A stretch of DNA of 62,595 nt from Acanthaster planci (taxonomy: Eukaryota; Echinodermata; Asteroidea; Valvatida; Acanthasteridae): assembly GCF_001949145.1 (NCBI RefSeq), contig NW_019091562.1, positions 120,863 through 183,457 of the forward strand, read 5' to 3'. This document shows positions 34,101 to 46,900 of this stretch, one piece after another (the first letter of the stretch is position 1; every line of letters starts with the position of its first letter). The notes beneath the pieces are model-generated. The model was not told the origin of the DNA. It saw nothing but the letters and a program-made list of their open reading frames with translations, and searched no databases. A program made the translations under genes and the position numbers.

Positions 34101-37100
34101 TGTCTGCATGCCTTTATGATCGTTGAGATGCTTGGAGTTGAGCAGCGCCGCATTTACCAAGACTGCATGCACGGCACAGTGAACTGTCTGAATTCAAGAC
34201 TACTATGTCAGTCAGTGGTTCCAAATCACATTGATTGTATATGAATAGGAATATTGAGCATAACAAGCCGGGAACCAACTATATCATGGTCGTGCATGTG
34301 TGTTTTCACAGGACAAGCTGTTGAATGATGTCTACAACATAATCATGCACAGTTCGAGTAAAAAATCTTATATGTCATGCTTCAGATCTCATTAACAAAT
34401 ACATGTAGAAAGATTTTAGAAAGAAGGGATATATTAAAAGCTGCCGAATCAAAGGTGAAAGAGAAGAGAACTCCGATCGTTATGTGCTTCACTCAGTAGG
34501 CTCGATCATGTGTTTTGATGTTATTTGCCACAATTAAAAAAGCTCCGCTTGTTTTTTTTTTAGCAGACCATGTGCCATCTCTGAGCAAGATGTCAGTGAC
34601 ATCATTTTCCTAAACCCTTACAGAATGACTTTTCTGTGGCTTTCTTGGTACATGTATGGTTTCTAAAGAGACTATTTCTTCAGCTTGAGGCTCAGAACTT
34701 CATTTTTCGTTGTTAGTAATTTGCTCATACTTTAAGAGAAGATATGCTCAAGGGTAGAAGATTGAGCATTATTTTCGTATATGAGTAAATAAAAACTACC
34801 ATGCTCTCTTCAAAACCACCACAAGTCTTTTCACAAGTCCAGTCACAAGTCCCTTCCCAAGTCCAATCAGAACTCCTTTCATAAGACCTGTCACTGGATC
34901 TTTTACAATTAAGGCCTACAGGTCCCAAGTACTGGGACAAACAGTGAGTGTCACAGTTCATTTGAACAGCTTGTGACTTACCTTAAGACTGGCTGTCTCG
35001 CGATGGAACTTCTGGCAGGCTGGCAGGGACTTGTTACATGTAGGATGTGTCACTGACACGACTACATATGAACCGATATATGCTTTCAACCCAGACCCGA
35101 GTGCTCCACCACTGGGCCCTGCTGTCCATCGGCCTGCTAAGCCGCCACTTCCAACAGCTAGAGACCCAAGCCCTGTCCCGGGCCAAGCAGAGGCTCCAGC
35201 AGCGGCAGGATTTTCTGGACCAGGAGCTGGCCAAGCACAGGGAGCTCTTGAAGGCAGCCAGTGGCAGGGGATTGGCCACTGTTAAGAGGAGGGGCAACCC
35301 TTACCTGGAGGTGGGTTTTCGTCTGGGACATCATGCAGTCAGCTCCAATGTTGTGGTTGAGCCCATTCACAAGCGTGTTCTCAATTCCAGTCACCAGACC
35401 AATCAAAAGTAACAGGATGAACATTGACAAAAGAATATCTTATTGATCTTACTGCTTATAACGTGGCTTAAGACTTGGTGCCTTATGATTGACTTTCAGG
35501 GAATTATGGCCACTTGTAACAGACTGGGTTAGAGTCTGACACCTTACACTCCAGTAAATCTGATAACCGAAGGCCGTGTGTTCCCTAACGCCCTTGTTGG
35601 AGACACTTGTCTCAATGGTGTAACGACTGAGAGCACTTTGTTTCTTTTCTCGTTCATTTCAACATGAAATGGTGGGCAAAAAAATGTATCGTTTCTCACA
35701 TGTAATAGCTTGGATTGTCTAGGTCCAGGGATGAAAACCCAGACGCATTTTATTCCCTTTGATTCACCCTAAATTCCTTTTTGGAAAAAAAAAACTGTCA
35801 GGTTTCATTTTATAGTATACTTCTCATTGGTAGGACAGCACTGAAAGGAAGTGGAACTTATTTCCACTCCTAACCTTTAAGTTACAAAGTTTATTTCTTA
35901 TCAGCGTTGTAATGATTTCAAAACCACCAGTCATGGTCATAAACAAGTTTCTTCCTTCATAAATATTTTACAGACTCAGCAGGGTCAGAAGCCTCACAAC
36001 ACTTGGAACTCCCGGCCCAAGTCCTCCAAACCTGGTCACCTGGCCCAACCCGAGTCTGACCATTCCAAGCAGTACCGCCCCACTGCCAAGGAGCTGGCTA
36101 CGCCCACCAGTATGATGCAGCACCTGGCCAACGTAGCCCAGGCAGAGAGAGAGGTCAGTTAGTCCGGGAAAAGTTTACATGTACTACACTTGCATACTTG
36201 ACTTGTGAGGTGATCCCTTGCAGGCACGTCCAGTAAACAGCAAAAACAGCGACTCATGAATGGACCAGTGAGAAATATATCTCACAGTCATGAATATGAC
36301 GAGGTACTTTCATAGCAATTTTAGGTGATTTACTAATAACCTCTAAGGATTTAGTAACTAACTTACAATCATGTTAGATTTGGTGTTGTCAGTGTGAGGC
36401 CTGTCTTTCCTTAGCTTTGATACAGTCATAGTTTTTTTCCCCACCAATGGTTAGACTATGGCTGGCCACCAGTACACAAGCAACAGAATTTTCAAAATGT
36501 TAGCAATCTCACACACCTGTGATAAATGTGTCTCTTATTTAGGCAAAAGCTTTTACCACCCAACGGTGAACATTCAACAAGCTTTTGCTTCCCATTGAGA
36601 CTGGTTCGGCAGTATTTGTTAACAACAGGTCTGTAGCTGCTTCACCTAGGCCCTACTAGCGTTCATTGTTAACCACTTACTGCCGTTTCGAGCCCCATTT
36701 CAAGCACGATGGGTTTATACGCAGAGCCGGGGTGCCCGAAATGGGACAAAAGAGCTTGTCCGTGTAACAACAGACCGTACTCGGAACAAAAGACTTACTG
36801 CTGGGAATTGGCATCATTTTTCGGCTTGCATTTTTCGAAGGTAATCTGTCACCGTTTTTAAACAGTATACCACTGTTTTGGGCATAGCGCGCCCACGGAT
36901 TAGCACCGCGGACTGAAGTGCTCCAGGGCCCCATTGATGAACAACACAGCACCACTGCATGCTAATCCAGCTGCGCTTGAAAAGACACCACTCACATTCA
37001 CTGGAGACAAAGGAAATTACGCAACACCTCACAATGCTGGGCTCTCTTTACAGGGCGGCAGGCCTGGCTGAAACATTCAGAAGTCAATGAAGGTTACCTG

Positions 37101-39528
37101 TCAACTTAGAGTGGCCACCACATACACCCACACGAATAGTCATTTGTGTAGGTGTGAATGCCCGTATGTGTGCACTACATTTTTAAAAGTACCCGTCAGC
37201 AAGTGGTTAAAACATTGACACTGCTGATGACCAACTTACATAAAGCAACAGACAGAGAAGAGCATGAATGCATAGTCACACTTCACTATCTAGGGCTGTA
37301 CCATATATCTGAATATTCAATCAATTATCGAATATTCAAATATCATTTTCCCAATTTGAATAGTGGAATGCAAAATCATTAAAAGGAAGGGAGAATTTTC
37401 TCTGGTTTTAAATGAGAAAAGTTGCAGCAGTTTCCAGCAGATTCAAATGAAAGTGATAAATCTTACAACAATTCAAAAGTAAATTATTCATTAAAAATCT
37501 AAAAGGAATAAAACAACATGGCTAAAAGTACCGGTATTGTTCGTCTCTTAAAGTTTGCCAAATGTTGGCTGAAGATACCCCTACACATGAGAAGCTATTA
37601 TAGTGATTAGAATCTACAATTGTGTGCGTTATTGCAACTGTTTGTGCATATGGTTTGTTCATCAACAATCTGCCGGTCAGTCTGAGTGAATATTCGGATA
37701 TTCCAACAACTTGAAGGTCAAATATTTGAATAGAAAATTATTTGAATTGACTCAGCCCTGACACTCTCTCAGACAATGAAGTGCTGTTACAGACTTTGTT
37801 CCACCATTATGCTTCATGTTTTATGACAAACGTCCACGTTGAAAGTATTGTCTAAGAATTGAAACACTTCCTTCTCTTGACTTCCAATGAAAACAAGTAC
37901 TGAGGTCTTGTTTGTATTGTTGTGACACATAGCAACACGCCTGAGAACAAGCTCAGCTGAATATCCATTACGTTCCCTTTTAAAAGATCTTTGAATGAGG
38001 GTAGAAATCATCACACAGCGACTACATGTGGACAGAAGGTTGGGTATGAATGATTCTGCATATTAGGAAAATATGTTGCTGGTTTTATGTGATGGAACCC
38101 TAACCGTCCTCAATCCTTCACCTGTTGGAGGACCGAGGACTGTTAGGGTTAATAAGGTTAGTTGTTCATCCATGAGTTGCTTTTATTGCCCCCCAACATC
38201 TGTTTAATAAGTGCTTTTCACTAGATAGCTGTAGTTATTATTTTAATGGATGATGCATTTATTCCCTAACCACCTGTATTTTGTCAAATTTCTGGAAATT
38301 TTCCCAGCCTACTGTAAAGATGAATAGGATGGCTTTTAACTCACTGGGAAAAAAACAAAGAAGATGGAATTTTTGGGGAGATTTAAACAAAATCCTTGCA
38401 CGTTGCCTTTTTGAGAGGGACACTCTGCCCTCCTTTGGTTATATATTGTTTTGATCCAGGCTCTATTAAATCCTTTGAATTTGACTGTGGATCTTTCTTC
38501 TTGTCTGGTTCCAGCAGGATTTGTTCAGTGCAAGCCATGTGGTACCAGATCGGAGTAAGGCCCAGCGTCCAAGCAGTGGGAAGCAGAAACTTCTGGACAG
38601 CCGCAGAGCGAAGCCGAAAAGTGCTGGTAAGTTGACCTTCTAAGCCACAACTTGCAGAAAAATCCACAGAATAATTAATCTGTTTCTGTAAAAGTTTTGT
38701 GTCAATAGAACCTTGGTTCTATGCTGTTCACCAGCCAATGTTGAATCCCCTCCAGTGAAAAACTGAACCTTTTCTTACGCATTTTCACAAGCAAACACTG
38801 TTTCATTGTGGTGGGCTACTGATCCACAATAGTTCAATAAACAGTAGGCCTATGTAGGCCTATGAACCAACTCATGTTTAGTTCTTGTACCACCTGGTAA
38901 GGTAAAAAAGTCAAGTCTTCTACCATTCTTCAGTTGCCGCTGACAAGGGCTAAAGGGAGTCTGTCAGTAGTTATCCCGAATAGGTGCTCACAGCCGGGTG
39001 ATACGCGGAAGTTGAATTTAGGAATGACCAACAGCATCATGTGGAAGAGTGTCCAGTGTTGCTGATGTTATCTGCCCAAGAAAATTTAGTAGCCAACTTT
39101 ACACTGTTTTAAGAGATGGTTGTTATCTGGTGTCACCCATGTGTCCTCTCTCTTCATAGTCGTAGCCACAACTAAAGGGGAACGACCGTTAAAATATGAA
39201 ACCACCCGTCCTGTATCGGGCAAGCCCTCTGCTAGTTCCTCCAAAGCCCGGGCCAAATCTGCCAAAGCTTCCTCCAACCGCATCTTTGAGATGACGGAGG
39301 GGGATCTGTCCTTGTCGAAACCGAATCACCTGTCAGATGAGCATTCGGCGCGGAATGGGGAGGACCTCTCGCTCTTCGACGAGGATGAAAGGCCACCGGT
39401 ACGGACAAACGGTGGCCATGCCCGGTACGAGGACACGGTCAGTGAGGGGCNGCATGGAGGAAGACTTTCGCAAGACAGCCAAGATGTTGCAAGAGAAGCT
39501 GGGGATCAGCGGAGACGGTGTAATCTGA
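31147..39528 (+). CDS. Coiled-coil protein of about 381 aa, seven exons, not recognised
   Basis: Exons 31147-31304, 33035-33084, 33711-33772, 35095-35310, 35974-36153, 38515-38626 and 39160-39528 join with consistent phases (2, 1, 0, 0, 0, 1). Residues about 16-55 form a helix (AFREAIANMRLEVLETKAET) leading into LIMLVKRAWMGDQAAAIHVA. Exon 4 (residues 91-162) is a strong helix or coiled coil rich in Gln, Leu and Arg (SRHFQQLETQALSRAKQRLQ). Exons 5-7 are basic and Ser/Pro-rich, probably disordered. The last residues, MEEDFRKTAKMLQEKLGI, are helical again and end at TGA 39526. The single N at 39451 puts this tail out of frame; dropping it gives exactly 382 codons including the stop. The other reading would end at the TGA near 39579 with a less helix-like tail. 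No signal peptide or membrane segment is seen. Cytoskeletal or ciliary proteins often look like this, but I cannot assign a function. Confidence 0.75.
38096..38150. repeat. Short dispersed hairpin, copy 1 (AACCCTAAC arms)
   Basis: AACCCTAACCGTCCTC ... GAGGACTGTTAGGGTT forms a hairpin around CTTCACCTGTTGG. A closely matching copy lies at 46806-46863. This copy is in intron 5 of the coiled-coil gene. The outer arms read like telomeric TTAGGG, but only one unit is present on each side. Confidence 0.65.
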
Positions 39529-41744
39529 TTGAGGGCTTTGTCCCAGTGGACCTCCTCATTAACCAACTACGAGTTTGACTCATTGGCCCCCACAGGAAAG
39601 TTCCTTGGCTTGGCTGCTTGATGAATCACCGCATCTCAGGATGGTAACCAAGCGGGTAATTATTTTTTCACCACCAACATGATAGGCATGCATCAGCCAT
39701 CCAACCTGGCATCACGGTCATGCCGTTACCTTCCATATGTTGAAAAGCGTGGATTATGCTGTCATGCTTGACATTTCAAGCTCCCCTTTAAGGAACAGAA
39801 GAAAATGGGGGCAGGAAATCGAAAGTGTCCCATAGGCTGTATTGGTTTCAATCTGTAATGTTAATTTATACCAGCCGATACATACAAATGCATTGGAACT
39901 ACATATTTAAATGAACAATACGGCCGAGGTTCTGGTGGATTCCAGTCCCTTTGAAACTCCAACTCCTTAGACATTATTCCAAGGACTGTCCTGAATATGC
40001 TGAAAAAAAGAGTCTGCTGCATGCATTACCTTGAATGGAAGTGGCAAAATCTTGATATACTATAATATGCAAGGGATGTGAAGTTCTCTGCATGTTGCCA
40101 GTGGCTTGTCTGTACAGAATGTCTCTGACTTCTCTCAAATCTTCAGATTGACTTTCGAAGCGTGTAGAAGGGTTTTAACAAGAAGTTTTTCCATCCCAAA
40201 GTGCTTACAACCCCTGTGTGCCTTAAGCAGTGATTAGTCCCCCGCCAAGTCTTTCGTCTCTGTTCAGCGCCCGCATTGATTTCAAGCGTGTGCTTCAATC
40301 TTTTTTTCTCTCTGTCTGCGAGAGCTGCCATAGTGCCCTCTATTGGCACACTGCCTCCACATTTTTGTGGGCAGCTCAATCTTTTACTTGGGGCAATAGA
40401 TCCTGACAACATCGATTTTGAACAATGATAGCAGTCTATGGATATGAAGTTGTCTGTTGTCAGCTCATAATCATGATAAAGCTGGTCTGGTCCCATGACT
40501 CGACATTGTGTGTCTGTAGTTGTGATCGTGAATAGACAGAATTGCATGTGGATAGAGCTTATCTGAATTTCAATACAATGTCAACCCCAGGGGAGGAGAA
40601 AAAACACAACCAAAAAGCCACTTTGCCGCACCAATTCCGGAACATCAGTCTGACCAGAAACTATTTTTTTTTCTTGGCCTTATATTGCTTACTTGAAATA
40701 CTGTGATATAACTGTGACGTTATCCCCCACCTACATGTAGTTGCCTGGACATCTTTCTGGTGTGTCACCATATGTAGGTAGTTTTGGGGAGAGCGTTGGG
40801 TCTGCTAGTACACATGCATGTAGCATTCTACACTGTTCACAATGAGTCCCAACGCCGCTGGAGATGTGACAGAAATTGAATGCTGTTTCCGTCTGTGCCT
40901 AATGCCCCTATAAAGGAGCTGTGGGCATTTGTGCCAATCAAGTGGAAAGTTAATTGTGTGTTGCCACAGTGTCATAGCTGTGTTAATTATCAAATTCATC
41001 ATTTGAATGCCAATATCTGAGGGTATGTAATTTCAAGGCATTCTGCAGGGAAGTCCATATGTTGTGAATAGATTGAAAGTATTATGCTCATTTTTCGAAT
41101 AGGAGTGAGCCTCAGTTCATATTTTGTGGAATCTATTCGAAATCTACCCGAGTGTGCCACATTGTTTGCTCTGGTTGATATAAATCGATAATTTATGTTA
41201 ATAGATTACTCTCAGCGACTGCGGCCGCTCATTCCATGAAGCAAAGCAAACAAAACCAAAAGAATGAATAAATATATTCTGATTCAACAGTCTGTAAATT
41301 TTGGGCGGTAACAGTTAGATATGTAAAATCTGGGACTAACTCGGTTTCACTAACCATCGATATTAATGTACAGATGTTAAATTGTATCAATTGTATTCTT
41401 CCGATCTGTTAGTTTTTTTGTTTGTTTTCGCTTTTCCTGTTGTTTTCTCTTTTTTTGCCTCAGAGTTGATCTCAGATAATTTGTCATTAGAAATAATTTA
41501 CACTCAGATTCTGATGAACGCTGGCTGGGGAGCCTTAGTGTTAGTAATGAAGTGCAATATGTGCCGTTTGGGGGAAACTAATTTTTTTTAAGTGGGCTAG
41601 TGAAAGCTTTAATATTTTGAGACTTGCATGGCGTTTTGTACCCGGATACGTCCAACACTTCACTCTTATCACCCACTGTTCACTGGACTGTATCAAATTT
41701 GTTTTTCTTTAGTAGCTGGAGATCAGCATAATCAGTTCTCTTCC
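39529..41744. other. 3' flank of the coiled-coil gene, no gene seen
   Basis: No supported coding region. A minus-strand open stretch at 40143-40547 spans several low-complexity patches, lacks a recognisable signature and is not called. Confidence 0.45.
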
Positions 41745-41925
41745 ATTACAGTTACCTAAACTGCCTGGTTTCCTCTCCTGAGTGGAGAGAAGCCATCTGC
41801 CGCCAAGTGCCTTGGCCAAGGAACACAAGCACCTTGGTATCCATAGGGGTTCGAATCCACATACTATCGCCTAGGAGTCGAAGTCTGCACTGCAGTACTG
41901 AGATACGAGTGATAGATTCTGAACT
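41745..41925 (-). repeat. Probable decayed tRNA-derived SINE, reversed
   Basis: Read on the minus strand, CTCAGTACTGCAGTGCAG resembles a tRNA A-arm, and GGATTCGAACC (41848-41858) a B box. It is followed by a GTGCTTGTGTTCCTTGGCCA segment of a kind I associate with invertebrate repeats. No target duplication was found. The identification rests on the B box and overall order. Confidence 0.4.
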
Positions 41926-42888
41926 AGCAATTCATTCTCTGTATTCTCCTTTTTCGTGGATGGTAGATTAATCTATAAATTTTACGACTTGCGTTTCAAG
42001 AGCAAAAGAAACCCGTTTTCTTCCGGCAATTTTTTTTTTAGTTTCTTTTTTTTTTCGCTTTTTAAAAAAAAAGTGTGTCATGTATCCGTTTTCAGTTCGT
42101 GTTGTGATAGCGTTTCATTTCAAGGATCAACTGCCTGAATTTCCAAGCGTAGTGCGGGTTAACATTTCTTGCATGAAGGCCAGTGGAATTACGTGTACAG
42201 TGTATATGCAAAAGCCAGGATGGTTTTGCTTGGTCGAGTCTCTGAAACGAAGTATAATAACAGTGAATGAGCATTTAATTACAAATGCTAATGAGTGCAA
42301 AATGGAAAGAACGCCTACAATTTTCGTCTCTACTCCTTATGTGCTTTATGGTATTGACTTGTCAGAGATCAGAGGAAATTCGTTAAATTAAAATTGTGGT
42401 CTTTCCGCCTCCCAAGGAAAGCAAACTTCGTGTTACCTTTTCGTCTGGAGTCCTATGAAGCCCGATAAACGTAGTTCTGAAGCACTGAATTCTGCTAACA
42501 GGGGCAGTTTAATCTAGCCCACAGTATGGGGCAACCTTCCTCAACTCACTGCGCAGCAAAGACCCTGGCAACACTGAAACTAATTAGCTGAATTTGGTTG
42601 AATGGGGGACCCTGTTGATGTCTGCTGACATGTCTTGGATACTAACAACTTTGGCTGTTAAATGATGGTGAAATCAGAGTGCTGGCAAAGTCGACACCTA
42701 AAGGTCGAAGTGGATTAAATTGGCAAAACAACTGCACCACTTTAAATTTGAAGACGATGGTGATGTCGTTATCGTTGTTATTTAATATCCAACATCCTGT
42801 TCCGCTGAAAGATACATTTTTGGAATCTGTTTGGTCGACATGGAACTAGATCTCGGTTTATTGTGGTAGAATCGCGTCAATCGATGAA

Positions 42889-42975
42889 AATAGAAAAAGC
42901 ACTCACCGGATAGAATGTCCGAAGCTCTCTGGTGCGGAGCTTAGGACACTCCATCCGGTGAGCACTTCTATTTTT
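42889..42975. repeat. Imperfect hairpin, about 38-bp arms
   Basis: The left arm AAAATAGAAAAAGCACTCACCGG... pairs with CCGGTGAGCACTTCTATTTT on the right. The centre, GAAGCTCTCTGGTGCGGAGCTT, is itself a small stem-loop. No target duplication is visible. It is 1 kb upstream of the peroxidase gene; a fold-back element is the simplest reading. Confidence 0.6.
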
Positions 42976-43957
42976 TTTCTACGTTTCTTTAACGCTTTAC
43001 AGTGCTACGCAGCATTACATTTTGGGTATACATTGTAAGTATATACATGTATATTTCTTGACAACGTCCTGCCTGTGTGAGAAAAAAAGTAGTACTTCCC
43101 ACTACAATAAATACCAATAATTTATTTTTTTATTGTAGGACATAGTTGTTGATTTACAACATACATGTAGGGCCTAGGCCCATGTCTCATAGGAGCTTCT
43201 TAAATCTAATAAGGAAATAAGAATTGTGCTTGGCCGCTCTTAAACGTGTGTTTAAGACTGGCTCAAGAGAATGGACGCGACTAATGCCCGAGCTGCAGGC
43301 GAAGACATTATCAGCGTTCATTCTCCTGAGCTCTCTGAGATCTTTATGAATATGATCTCGTGACCGTCAAGGAACGACCCATAGGGTGCGTTCGAGCGTG
43401 TTACTTGTGTTAACCTAAGAGTTCTCTTGATTCGAGAGTACTGCGCATGCACTATTTTCCTACACTCTGGAATCAACACGAGCAGCACGCACGCACGAAC
43501 TCCCCATAAGAAAATTGACAACTGAATGATAAAAACACACATTATTTTTTCTTTAGTTATCTGTAAGACCACACATAATTTATGCACACGCTGCCGATCT
43601 AGTCTTTAAAATATCTTTGAATGCAACTGAACATCTATCTAACTGAAGCAAGTTCGAGAAACACGAACAGTATTCGATAAGGAATGACAGAAATCCTCCA
43701 TTTACACCATCTATGCATCTGTAACACAAGCAACAAAGTTAGTCGCCACTGATATGCATTTCAATGAGCAAACGATGCGTATAGGCAGTGGTGCATGATG
43801 CGCAGACAACACGACGGGAGAGCTTTTATAAGTCCTAGATTTTACAACGACGCGACATACTCGATAGGCGCAGCATTGAGCCATATTGGAGGTTCTCCCT
43901 GTTCGCACAAGGAGATTGCTGTCGACACCATCTGGGGTCTTCGGACGCATTATAGAC
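42976..43957. other. Upstream region of the selenoperoxidase gene
   Basis: No gene is seen. This is presumably the promoter and 5' UTR of the glutathione peroxidase gene. I did not find a TATA box or other motif that I would defend. Confidence 0.4.
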
Positions 43958-46900
43958 ATGGCTACCGCCGCTTCTGCGGCAATGCCCTTTTCAGCCCTGT
44001 TGGTGGTTCTCTGGACGGTGGCTGCGTTGTCAACGGCAGCGACCGGTCCGCTGGAGTCGGTCTGCGTGCGCGAGGGCTCGGCCTCGGTGCACCTGTTCTC
44101 ACTCGGCTCGCTCAACGACACCTCCCCGCCGGTGCCCCTCTCCCGCTACGCAGGCAAGGTTCTGCTCCTGGTCAATGTGGCCACGTACTGAGGCTTCACC
44201 ACCCTTCAGTACCACCAACTGAATGCACTGGCGGAGCGGTACGAGGGGATGCTAGAAATCCTGGCCCTTCCCTGCAACCAGTTCGGTCTGCAGGAACCGG
44301 GCGAAAACGATGAGATACTGAATGGAGTCAAATACGTACGGCCCGGAGGTGGATTCGAACCCGCTTTCCCGGTCTTCGCCAAGATCGACGTGAACGGCAA
44401 GAAAGAACATGAGCTGTACACACACCTTAAGGTAAGCAACATGGGCGTTTTCACAACTGTGCCACCAAGACTTTGGAACGCGTTGGCCAATCACAACGCG
44501 CGAAATCTGTCGACCCTTTCCAAACGCGCGTTTGGTCGACAGATTTCGCGCACTGTGATTGGCCAACGCGTCGCAAACTCTTGGTGGCGCACTATTGTTA
44601 AAGAGCCGTATTTTAGTCATCTGTCAGGAATACATATATTCAGCGTGGACAGATTTCCGTACCTGGACGTCACTTAATTTGCACCCCGTGCAAAACCCTA
44701 TGATATTTTGGTCCGAAGAATGGTTTCCAAGTAAATACCGGTACTGCAAAATTGTAACTAACTGCAGCTGTAAAGCTGACTTTTAGGACATGTCATCGCT
44801 TTCCTATGGCTCAAATATCAATAGAGGTAAAAAGTATTTATGACCATGGTTTAGAATTTTTCAAACACCGGCGTAACCGGAGCGACTGTCATAGAATAGC
44901 AGAGTACAATTATCACAATGCCTCTCGTAACCGGTGCAGGCCGTTACAAAATTATCGTGACCAGTACGAGCGTTGCCATGGTCATTGGATTCATCTCTGG
45001 TCATGTAAAGTCTGAAGAAGAACTGGGCAGTGTCAATTTGTGAACAGTTGCTTCCTAACTTCATTATCATAGAGATGACGTTCATCCCGTCCACCACGGA
45101 TAATTAATGTGTCGCTGCTAAAGCATTGCTCATTAATTTCACGCGATCTATGACGCTGTCTGACACCAAGCTTAGTATGTGTTCACTTTCATGGCCGCCC
45201 TGTTCTGACAGCTACAGAGCCGCGGATGCCCTGTGGTTGTGCATTCCTTTGCTGTTTCTGCCCATCGAATGTTCCATGCGTCAAACGCGCATATTATACT
45301 TGCGCGCCTCATGGCGCGCCTGTGCGGTGAGTACCAAAAAAAAAAACAACAAAACAAAAACAAAAAACACGCCCTTTTTTGTTCCGCTCGGAGCGGAAGG
45401 CTAGCGATAATTCTATTTTGGGGTCAATATTGTAGTCAGAAATGCGTTTGAATTCAAGTTACGGGAAAGCTGCTTTGTACTGAATCCATTCCAATTGGGT
45501 TGTAAACACAACACATTATTTTGTACATCCGTTGTTACATCCGATAGGTTATTAAAACCACACCTAGTCAGTGAATTTTATATCTCTGTGAGCCAAGCCA
45601 AGGCTTGCATAGTAATCCTATATAGCCCAAATCTATAGAGCTGATAGCGATCCTCGAAAACGTAAAAAAATCAGACGTCTTAAGCTGTCAGTGTAGATTC
45701 TTGTGACTACAAAACACGGCAAGAATACGATCTTCCATTGACTGATCGTCTTAAGAAACCCTGCGTAAAGGATCAGTTTTGGACCTTGTAATCTGATTCG
45801 GGGAATCTTTGACATCGGACAACCATATGCTGTGTTAGGTAAAGTAGAGCCGTGCATAATCAGGGCTGATAATAATGCTATGGTGTTCACCGTGTGCGCT
45901 GGATCCATATGGCGGGATTATGTAAAATTTCCGTTCTCCAGTTATTGCTGTCGGGTGTCGGACACGCATGACAGACATCTTGTCATGGAAAATGATAAAT
46001 GGACTAGCCTCTGTTTTAAAGCGATGCTGCCGTGCATTCGTGCGCTTATTATTTCATGTTCCGTTTGAGTGAATGTTAACTCGATGGAGGGAATGTTTCA
46101 CTTCCATTCGACGTGAGGAAATGGCGGTTTGATAAGGCAGGAGTATCCGCTTCTTGACCATACCTTCGTGAGCTAGATCATGGAATAGTCAACAACTTGC
46201 CAGCCCTCTGTTGAGTCTTCTTATTTGAAGACCACAAAATTCACAGCAGATTCAAACGAAACTCGACGTATCTGCTTAGGAAAGTCTGAACTGAGGGGAA
46301 AATGGAGCTATCTACAAAAGTAAAACTTGAATGCCAAATTTAGCCACGAAGTGAATGAATTCAGCCAAGTTTGAATCAGTCCCTCGTGCCTCTTTAATTA
46401 TGTTAGAAACTATCTACAGATCAAAGAAATACTGAATAAGAAAAAGTAGGAACAAACAATACAGGCGATTTCTTCCAGCTAGATTTTTCCCGTGACTTTC
46501 ATGAATTATTCAGACACCGTCTACTATGTACGTGACTGTTTTCTGCATAAAACCGACTGGGACTATGCACTCGTACGTACGTCTGGTCGCGGACGTATTT
46601 GTACGAGCGTGTGCATTGAAAATAAACGTGTGCGTGGCATTGTACATTGCCTGTATTTAGTGTCATTTAGTACATCATACATGTAAAGTTTGGACCAAAA
46701 GTCAACATACACTTGGTAGAAAAACAGGTTTTCTGAACGTTCCACCATTTTAAATAGTCCTGCCAACTTTCTTTTCGATGAAGTCAGACAAACTGCATCT
46801 TTACTTAACCGTAACCCTCCTCAATCCTTCACCTGTTGGAGGACTGAGGAGTGTTAGGGTTAATGTCCATATTGTATAAAATACTCCGACACAATTGGTT

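Noticed and set aside
38096-38150. Interstitial telomere repeat
   Set aside because: Only one TTAGGG-like unit on each arm of a hairpin; no tandem array.
40143-40547. Minus-strand 134-codon frame
   Set aside because: No motif, no flanking splice sites, and Lys/Thr-rich low-complexity patches.
43711-44121. Minus-strand 136-codon frame opposite peroxidase exon 1
   Set aside because: Antisense shadow of the GC-rich exon, with no family signature.
44189-44191. Nonsense mutation making the peroxidase a pseudogene
   Set aside because: The TGA is exactly at the selenocysteine site, the flanking frame is intact, and a SECIS-like hairpin follows.
44252-44620. Minus-strand 122-codon frame over the peroxidase exon and intron
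   Set aside because: It spans the palindromic repeat and an exon, so it is a composition artefact.
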